Assembly (NCBI GenBank): GCA_964396385.1
Contig: CAYNFH010000127.1
Span: forward strand, 1-19,460
Direction: 5' to 3'
DNA: 19,460 nucleotides
DNA from: CAYNFH01 sp964396385
Lineage (GTDB): Bacteria; Armatimonadota; Chthonomonadetes; Chthonomonadales; CAJBBX01
The notes under the pieces were generated by a model. It searched no databases. It was not told the origin of the DNA and saw only the letters and a list, made by a program, of their open reading frames with translations. Of the stretch, positions 15,201 through 19,460 are shown piece after piece (positions within the stretch are counted from its first letter, which is position 1; every line of letters starts with the position of its first letter). The translations under genes were made by a program, and so were the position numbers.

Positions 15201-15353
15201 TACAACCCCATCTTCGCGGAGATGAAGACGAGGATCGAGGAGTCTGCCATTGGCGACGCATGGAAGAGCGGGCGAGCTATGCCTCTTCCAGATGCGGTGC
15301 GTTACGTGCTGGAACACGGAGACGCCTCGAATACATGCTCCAAATCTTCATAG
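12291..15353 (+). CDS. SARP/AfsR-type regulator: BTAD, NB-ARC ATPase, TPR
   Basis: A 1020-residue regulator. An OmpR-like winged helix (about 4-98; GRNSLSVALSSLRHHLEP) is followed by the bacterial transcriptional activation domain (about 100-246; LYRGPLMHGYYEDWVLAERR). Then comes an NB-ARC/STAND ATPase: FFGRE (about 298), Walker A GPGGTGKT (about 324), Walker B VLLLLDNFEQ (about 392) and GIPLAIELAAG (about 497), with a winged helix (RTLRAAIDWSYRLLPPDVRR). The C-terminal third (about 730-960) is tetratricopeptide repeats (ALNNLGEAARLEGDLSSARS). Such proteins are ATP-dependent switches: ligand or partner binding to the repeats releases DNA binding at 11-base-spaced direct repeats. ATG 12291 is chosen because the domain begins there; the in-frame ATG 12171 lies inside the lacI promoter. 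The linker DNA carries a 13-base repeat (13102-13114, 13152-13164). It overlaps the convergent HAF gene by 52 bases. Confidence 0.9.
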   Translation: MGEAITIELLGGLHVIAGEREITRFPTQKTGALLGYLAFFLGRSHPREALVELLWPDVTPESGRNSLSVALSSLRHHLEPPGVASGTVIQADRFSVCLNAQVVQTDVARFELAVRRARGGSEQAHLLAEAVELYRGPLMHGYYEDWVLAERRRLADLYFHEVRRLAGMAEQSGDITKALELARLAVMADSLHEEAQQQLIRLYAAAGQQAAALEQYREMERLLRAELGRGPSSASRSLAKTIEAAAPSVQLATPVRPTDAAIRIRAEENQPSGPPDGAAQSVPATATRPVRLPVPLTRFFGREHELEQLCGIHASRHRLITLIGPGGTGKTRLAIEAARRLQETYAGAVWLIPLADIDDACLLLGAALDALEVVREAGRDPLAQIVDAIAGRDVLLLLDNFEQIADAGAPIVQALLERAPTLHCLVSSRRALGIAGEKPFPVHPLPVPERQRAGTPDQLMRLASVQLFVDRARSVRPDFQITGHNAAAIAELCERLEGIPLAIELAAGRAQVLTPAQMVAQLGQRFELLVSRQRAASERHRTLRAAIDWSYRLLPPDVRRFFAQISVFRGGCSAEGAEQVCTEPLALDHLAHLAECSLVHSVECPDGMRFRMLEMLREYAWEQLSPEERCGVQSRHAAYYLALAEAAEPQLTGPDQAAWLDWLEQEHDNLRAALDYCAAGTTVDSGLRLAAALWPFWRVRGYWREGYERLRKHLELTRGAGRSRTRVAALVGCCYLGGSLGEHDAVMPLYEEALAAARAIGDLRGIADALHVGGNLAFDLGQVMEARRRHEEALRIRRCMDDRVNIAYSLLNLGNHVLGSSPSEAREYYSECLSYWRECGHRKGVAVALNNLGEAARLEGDLSSARSLYEQSLAIYRELGDLPGVAMALGNLGDVARRQGDYRAASSACVESLAIRWRIGDRRGTASCLEDFGTIAALQGQELRAASLFGAADAVFDAMGLPPRDPEDGYYNPIFAEMKTRIEESAIGDAWKSGRAMPLPDAVRYVLEHGDASNTCSKSS

Positions 15354-16483
15354 GTTAGTCCCCCGGTTACGCGCCCCTCATCGTTGATGTCGCAGGCCCA
15401 CGCCTCGTACTCGGCTCCTCCGGCCACGGCACATGAAGTCCCAGTGTCCCAAACAGACGCCTGCCGGAATACGCCTCCCCCATCTCGCCGCCGGAACTCC
15501 ACCGTCCCCGCGATCTGCCCGCGCGCATTGACGGCCGTCGCACGGCTGGAGTAGAGGATCCACCCGGACGGCGCGGAGACAGGAAGCGGCGTGATCCCTG
15601 TGACGGCGTCCCAGACGAAGGCGGCATAGGTTCCGCCCGCACAGGAGGAAATGCCTACAACCTGGCCATGATCGTTCATGGCGCAGACCTGAGTCCACTC
15701 GCCACCCAGGTTGCCAATGTTCTCCAGGGCACCGGCCTTCCCGCAGGACGTCTCAGGAGTCCATACATATCCGTGCCGGCTGCAAGCGAGAAGGACTTGC
15801 CCGTGCCGGTTGATTGCAAGGGGAATGCTCCAGTCGTCTGGAGGTCCAACATCGATGAGTGTGCCGGTAGTCCCGTTTGGATCCTCTGGTGCCCATAGGT
15901 AGGCGTGTAGGCCATCCGTGTCGGTACTTGCGAGTCCCACCTGCCCGTTATCGTTTACGCAGTAAGCTTGGCTCGCGCCCGGCAGGTCTTCCCCCAGGTC
16001 GATCATGCGCCCGGCATCATACAGGAAGGCGTGCAGGCACCGGTGACCCTTCCTCTCAACCTCTGATCCGCCGACAACCTGACCTCGGTTGTTGATAGCC
16101 CGGGCCTCGGACAGCTTGCCCGCCAGGCTGCCGATGTCTTGAAAGCCCCTGCGGCGGTCCCAAGTGAATGCGCGTTCGCCTCCGTCGGGAGCATAGTAGA
16201 ACCCGGTGACCTGGTCCTGGTCATTGAGATCCAGACCGAAGACTCCCCGTGACCCGCCACCTGGCGGTACAAGCTCATGGACGCCGTGATCATCCAGCGT
16301 GAACGCCGCCGTCTCACAGCCCCCGAACACGGCCCTTTCCGCCGAAGCCAGAATGGTCCCGCGGGCGTTAATCTTCTCTCCTCGGCAGAGGAGAAACCCC
16401 AACAGCGTCCCTCGATTCCGAACCGTATAGGCTCGCCCACGCGCATTGCAACCAGTCTCGGCGCCGCAGCAGTGTCCCATCAT
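15302..16483 (-). CDS. HAF-repeat protein
   Basis: A 393-residue protein made of repeats of about 45-50 residues. They carry cores such as ARAINNRGQVVGGSE, YCVNDNGQVGLAS, LAINRHGQVLLA, CAMNDHGQVVGISS and TAVNARGQIAGT, with HAFLYD-type and xDIGSLAG-type segments in between. This is the HAF extracellular-repeat pattern, probably a beta-propeller; no activity is established. The start is ATG 16483 or the adjacent ATG 16480, because GAGGAG lies 4 or 7 bases upstream; the open frame back to 16591 crosses the operator region and is not believed. Odd: no signal peptide is visible although HAF proteins are usually exported, and the N-terminus is Cys-rich (GHCCGAETGC). Its 3' end overlaps the SARP gene. 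It is divergent from the caspase-like gene and shares the mirrored operator. Confidence 0.8.
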   Translation of the reverse strand: MMGHCCGAETGCNARGRAYTVRNRGTLLGFLLCRGEKINARGTILASAERAVFGGCETAAFTLDDHGVHELVPPGGGSRGVFGLDLNDQDQVTGFYYAPDGGERAFTWDRRRGFQDIGSLAGKLSEARAINNRGQVVGGSEVERKGHRCLHAFLYDAGRMIDLGEDLPGASQAYCVNDNGQVGLASTDTDGLHAYLWAPEDPNGTTGTLIDVGPPDDWSIPLAINRHGQVLLACSRHGYVWTPETSCGKAGALENIGNLGGEWTQVCAMNDHGQVVGISSCAGGTYAAFVWDAVTGITPLPVSAPSGWILYSSRATAVNARGQIAGTVEFRRRDGGGVFRQASVWDTGTSCAVAGGAEYEAWACDINDEGRVTGGLTYEDLEHVFEASPCSST

Positions 16484-16544
16484 TCCGCTCCTCTCTGCAA
16501 ATCCGGCCCTGGGGGCGGGCGGACTAGGACCAGCATGGCGGTTT

Positions 16545-16612
16545 GCTCTTAAACAACTCTTAAATCTTCGCGCCGGAACGACTTTTCGCAAATTTAAGAG
16601 TTATTTAAGACG
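16545..16612. promoter_or_regulatory. mirrored double direct-repeat operator (SARP/OmpR type)
   Basis: TCTTAAA occurs at 16547-16553 and 16558-16564, separated by CAAC. Its reverse complement TTTAAGA occurs at 16593-16599 and 16604-16610, separated by GTTA. Each half therefore has heptamers on an 11-base period, one helical turn. The two 21-base arms agree at 18 positions and face each other across 26 bases between divergent genes. SARP activators bind heptamer direct repeats with 4-base spacers just upstream of a -10 box, and OmpR-type regulators also use an 11-base period. That the neighbouring SARP regulator is the ligand is inference. Confidence 0.7.
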
Positions 16613-16619
16613 CCCTCGA

Positions 16620-16625
16620 TAAACT
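16620..16625 (+). promoter_or_regulatory. candidate -10 box of the caspase-like gene
   Basis: TAAACT (4 of 6 matches to TATAAT) begins 9 bases after the last TTTAAGA heptamer. In known SARP-dependent promoters the nearer repeat replaces the -35 and lies about 8 bases from the -10. A small hairpin (GGGCC 16640-16644 with GGCCC 16650-16654) would lie at the 5' end of the transcript. Confidence 0.4.
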
Positions 16626-16680
16626 GCGTGCAACTCGAGGGGCCGGTGAGGCCCACGTTACTGATTAAGGAGGAGTTGCC

Positions 16681-16710
16681 ATGAAGCTTGCACTCAGGAG
16701 GTCTCTATGA
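16681..16710 (+). CDS. nine-codon leader peptide coupled to the caspase-like gene
   Basis: ATG 16681 has the strong Shine-Dalgarno AAGGAGGAG about 5 bases upstream and reads MKLALRRSL to a TGA at 16708-16710. That stop overlaps the ATG of the next gene (16707) in the ATGA manner. The two consecutive AGG Arg codons of the leader are themselves the Shine-Dalgarno (AGGAGG, 16696-16701) of the following gene, so a ribosome on the leader covers and then releases that site. This suggests translational coupling or control. Confidence 0.55.
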   Translation: MKLALRRSL

Positions 16711-18746
16711 AAGCTCAATACATGTGCGCGGCTGTGGCGCTCGTGCTAGTCCTTTGCGGGTGCGGCGGAGGGGGCGGAGGGGGTACGACAACTCCTGGTA
16801 CGAGTCCCCTGCCGGCCGGCACGGGAAGCGCCATCACCCCGGAGCAGCGTGCTGCTGTCCTCGGGGCGGTGAACGCCAAGTTCGGGTCGCTGACGGGCCG
16901 GGATCCAGACGCCGACAATCAGGAGATGCTCAAGTTCCTGCAATCCCGCCCGGAGTTTGAAGCGGCCGGGATAGAGGACACGTCCGTGTGGGCGCGCTTT
17001 ACCGATGGGCGTCTGCTCATTGTTGGCAACGACCGTCACCTGCCGCTGGTCGGCGGCAAGGCAATCTCTTCCATTACGGCCTCACGGGTGGCCACTCGGG
17101 ACGTGCAACTGCCTACGCCCACGCGGTCTCGGCTGATGGAGGCGTTCGGCACCGGATTTCCGAGTGCGGGGAGCACGGTTTCGGGCCTGCGGAAGATGCT
17201 GACGAGCGCCGGATACACGGACGTTTCGCCAGCCGCTGGCGACGTCGGGGTCTCCACGCTCCGGAACGTCTCGGGCGATGGGCTGTTCTATCTGAACACG
17301 CACGGAGGTGTAGGGCAGACGCGCGCCAGGAGGGATATCTTCTGCCTCTGGACCTCGACCAAAGTCGACCCAAAAACCGATGAGATGAAGGACATCGCCC
17401 ATGACCTGGATGAAACGCCCGGACCTGCTTTGGTCTACTATGAAGAGCATACCGGCCGGACTCTACCCGATGGACGGCCGGAGACATCGATGAACTACGG
17501 GATCACGTCCCGCTTCGTGCGCGAGTACATGAGCTTCGGCAAGGACAGCCTCGTCCTCATCAACGCGTGCTGGAGCGCCAATCCTAAGCCGGACCCGGCC
17601 GACTTTGCCGCCGCCTCCTACGAGAAGGGCGCAGGGCTGTACGTGGGCTGGACCCGCAACGTGGGAGTGGACGTCGCCTACCGAGCTGCGGCGTTCCTTG
17701 TAGACCGGATGCTCGGGGCGAACCAGGCGGACCCAAAGGAAGACTCGCCACAGCGCCCGTTCAACTGGGACGCGGTCTTTGAGGACCTGCGGGCGCGTGG
17801 ACTGGATTGGGATAACATCACGCAGGCGCAGCTCGTAGCAGTAGCGAACGCCAGAGCTTCCGGGTCCCCAATCCTGGCTCCGAGCATCGATTACATGCTG
17901 GTAGACGAGATGAAGGAGCAGCTTCACGTCTTCGGGCTGTTTGGTCCCGATCCCCGCCCGGACGGCTCGGTCACGGTCAACGGCACCGCCATACCGATCG
18001 AGTCCTGGAAGCCGGCCGAGATCGTCTGCGACCTGCCGGCCACGGGCACCAACACGGCCGGCGACGTAGTGGTGACGGTGCGCAAGCACCCGAGCAACAC
18101 GGTCCAGTTAACGGAGTGGCGGGGCACGGTGACCTACACCCGCGCCGACGCGCCAAGCCTTTTCTGGACCGTAACCTTCAAGCTGCACTTTCGGGCGGAT
18201 ATACACCTCTCTCGCAAGAAGCCGCACTCAGCGCCCCAGGGCATGGAGATGCCTTGGACACCGGCAAACGATTCGACCTGTCACTTCTCGGTCGGCGGGA
18301 CGCATACGGAGAACATCAGCGGTGCGACGACGACGATTGCATGGCGCGGCTCCGGTGATCTCCCCCACCGAAAGAATGATCCGGGTTTCGACGCCACAGG
18401 CAGTATTGACACGCAGAAGGAACTCGCCCGGCTAGTCCTGCTGATTAATGACAGCAATGCATATACAGCGGATGAGACCATTGTTGAACCGGACGGCGGC
18501 GGGACGAGCAGTGGGAGCGACGTTGAGCCACTGTACATCGATGTGGCGCTGGATGACCCCGGCCACACTACCACCCTCACACTGCCGCTCACTAGCGACT
18601 ATTCGATAGCGGCAGGTAGCAAGTCCGCGACTGTACCCGCGCTTGGCGGATCGGGCAATGCTACTGTAAAACTGGCGTGGTCGGACATGAGTGCTGCCCA
18701 CCCGCCGGACCCAGCCGCCGCTCGCTCTGTGTCAAGGCGGAAGTAA
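16707..18746 (+). CDS. lipoprotein with caspase-like protease and TIG-like domains
   Basis: A 679-residue surface protein. The signal peptide ends in the lipobox LCGC, so Cys19 should be lipidated; a run of Gly follows as a tether. The caspase-like part (about 95-370) has the two marks of clan CD peptidases: GDGLFYLNTHGGVG with His199, and DSLVLINACWSAN with Cys288, each after a hydrophobic strand. An IPT/TIG-like beta-sandwich follows at about 400-475 (LHVFGLFGPDPRPDGSVTVN, later IVCDLPATGTNTAGDVVVTV). The C-terminal 200 residues are beta-rich and not recognised. The subfamily (C25-like, CHAT or metacaspase) and the substrate cannot be told. ATG 16707 has AGGAGG 5 bases upstream. It is followed 14 bases later by the NTF2-like gene and is probably driven from the mirrored operator. 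Confidence 0.75.
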   Translation: MKAQYMCAAVALVLVLCGCGGGGGGGTTTPGTSPLPAGTGSAITPEQRAAVLGAVNAKFGSLTGRDPDADNQEMLKFLQSRPEFEAAGIEDTSVWARFTDGRLLIVGNDRHLPLVGGKAISSITASRVATRDVQLPTPTRSRLMEAFGTGFPSAGSTVSGLRKMLTSAGYTDVSPAAGDVGVSTLRNVSGDGLFYLNTHGGVGQTRARRDIFCLWTSTKVDPKTDEMKDIAHDLDETPGPALVYYEEHTGRTLPDGRPETSMNYGITSRFVREYMSFGKDSLVLINACWSANPKPDPADFAAASYEKGAGLYVGWTRNVGVDVAYRAAAFLVDRMLGANQADPKEDSPQRPFNWDAVFEDLRARGLDWDNITQAQLVAVANARASGSPILAPSIDYMLVDEMKEQLHVFGLFGPDPRPDGSVTVNGTAIPIESWKPAEIVCDLPATGTNTAGDVVVTVRKHPSNTVQLTEWRGTVTYTRADAPSLFWTVTFKLHFRADIHLSRKKPHSAPQGMEMPWTPANDSTCHFSVGGTHTENISGATTTIAWRGSGDLPHRKNDPGFDATGSIDTQKELARLVLLINDSNAYTADETIVEPDGGGTSSGSDVEPLYIDVALDDPGHTTTLTLPLTSDYSIAAGSKSATVPALGGSGNATVKLAWSDMSAAHPPDPAAARSVSRRK

Positions 18747-18760
18747 GGGGAGCATGAGAT

Positions 18761-19460
18761 ATGAAGGCGATCTGTTACACGATACGATGGGCTCTGGCGC
18801 TGGCGTGTGCGTACGCGCCTCTTTGGTCGCAGGAGAACGTCGTACGCCAGCAACTTCAGGCCCAATATGCCAGAATGGCCCGCGCCTACATGAGTAAGGA
18901 CATCCATGCGCTGATGGCCCTCTCGGCGCCGGACGCCATCGCCAGGCTGCCCGATGGTCGCATTCTGCGTAGGGCCCAGATGGCGGCCAGCCTTAAGGAA
19001 GAGTGGACGCTCATCCGTTCCGTGATCCAGCAGACCTTCACCATTGACAAGCTAATGGTCGGAGTGCAGGACGCGGTCGCGGTCGTAACGGGGAAAGGCG
19101 TTACGTTGCGCGCGGATGCCCAGGGAGGGCTCCACACGGTGGAGCAGTTGAACACGGTTCGGACTACCTGGACCCGAACGGCACAGGGCTGGCGCATCCG
19201 ATTTACGGAACCGCTTAGCCTAACGGTATCCGTGGACGGCAAGCTGCAACGGGAGATCTCGTTTGTCGTCCCTCCGATGCCCGAAATCAAGCGGCTTGTC
19301 ACTCAGTCTCTTCTCGATTGGAACCGCGCCGTGCAGAAAGGCGACTTCACGGGGTTCCACGCGGGGCTGGCCTTCCCCTTCCGTGAGCAGTTCTCGCCGG
19401 AAAAGCTACGAGACAGCTTCAGAGCCTTCGCGGATAACAAGATTGACATCAGTTCTATTC
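18761..19460 (+). CDS. secreted NTF2-like protein, 3' end outside the window
   Basis: The frame is open from ATG 18761 to the window edge (233 codons seen). A signal peptide is likely: MKAICYTIRWALALACAYAP, with cleavage near WSQ at about residue 23. Residues about 27-150 (QQLQAQYARMARAYMSKDIH, LMALSAPDAIARLPDGRILR, then TWTRTAQGWRIRFTE) look like an NTF2/SnoaL-type cone domain, which usually binds a small ligand. A second unit seems to begin at about residue 188 (LDWNRAVQKGDFTGFHAGLA). AGGGGAG lies about 9 bases upstream. It follows the caspase-like lipoprotein by 14 bases, so the two are probably one operon and both act outside the cytoplasm. Function is not known. Confidence 0.75.
   Translation, partial: MKAICYTIRWALALACAYAPLWSQENVVRQQLQAQYARMARAYMSKDIHALMALSAPDAIARLPDGRILRRAQMAASLKEEWTLIRSVIQQTFTIDKLMVGVQDAVAVVTGKGVTLRADAQGGLHTVEQLNTVRTTWTRTAQGWRIRFTEPLSLTVSVDGKLQREISFVVPPMPEIKRLVTQSLLDWNRAVQKGDFTGFHAGLAFPFREQFSPEKLRDSFRAFADNKIDISSI

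Noticed and set aside
16484..16591. N-terminal extension of the HAF protein to 16591
   Set aside because: It would run through one arm of the operator and has no Shine-Dalgarno, whereas GAGGAG stands before 16483/16480.
16547..16610. CtrA boxes (TTAA-N7-TTAA) in the divergent intergenic region
   Set aside because: The pattern fits the CtrA consensus exactly, but CtrA is a cell-cycle regulator of Alphaproteobacteria and the gene content does not point to that class. CtrA is an OmpR-type protein, so the shared 11-base period explains the likeness.
16545..16612. Terminal inverted repeats of a mobile element
   Set aside because: Only 26 bases lie between the arms, there is no transposase and no target duplication, and the position between divergent promoters fits an operator.

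Overview
The window looks like chromosomal DNA of a G+C-rich, free-living bacterium, most likely a member of Armatimonadota. The best clue is the pseudopilin at 10176-10985: its N-terminus (GFTLIELLVVIAIIAILAAI, then FPVFAQAREKAR and a CxSNLKQLG stretch) and its C-terminal DGH motif are of the type that Armatimonadota, Planctomycetota and relatives carry in many copies. A LacI regulator next to it, a BTAD/NB-ARC/TPR regulator, an extracellular beta-helix protein and HAF-repeat and caspase-like surface proteins fit the same picture. The assignment is from memory of these families and has not been tested against a database.

Layout. 118-1497 (+) is a PcfJ-domain protein with an in-frame heptamer-repeat insertion, ended by a hairpin terminator. 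1548-2351 (-) is a HEAT-repeat protein. 2561-3510 (+) is a two-gene ArsR/SdpI operon with ATGA overlap. 3634-6532 (+) encodes a three-subunit proton-translocating NAD(P) transhydrogenase (pntAA, pntAB, pntB). 6591-7001 (+) is a small four-helix membrane protein. A hairpin-rich gap follows, then a pseudopilin-like protein without the prepilin motif (7203-7775, -), divergent from a secreted beta-helix protein (7833-9551, +). From 12128 down to 9475 four genes run on the minus strand: LacI regulator, pseudopilin, small lipoprotein and a 75-residue protein, with a clear sigma-70 promoter and palindromic operator in front of lacI.

The right third holds the most interesting region. A 1020-residue SARP-type regulator (BTAD, NB-ARC ATPase, TPR; 12291-15353, +) overlaps tail to tail with a HAF-repeat protein (-, start near 16483). 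Divergent from the HAF gene are a caspase-fold lipoprotein with a TIG-like domain (16707-18746) and a secreted NTF2-like protein that runs off the window (18761 onward). Between the divergent genes lies a mirrored double operator: the heptamer TCTTAAA twice with a 4-base spacer, a 28-base gap, and the reverse complement TTTAAGA twice with a 4-base spacer. The 11-base period, and a possible -10 box about 9 bases after the last copy, are the arrangement known for SARP/OmpR-type activators. I infer that the neighbouring SARP regulator may control a surface module of HAF protein, caspase-like lipoprotein and NTF2-like protein. A nine-codon leader ORF is translationally coupled to the caspase-like gene.

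There are also several small repeats: heptamer and octamer arrays, and a REP-like palindrome between 15-base direct repeats that extends the C-terminus of LacI. No rRNA, tRNA, CRISPR array or complete insertion sequence was seen.
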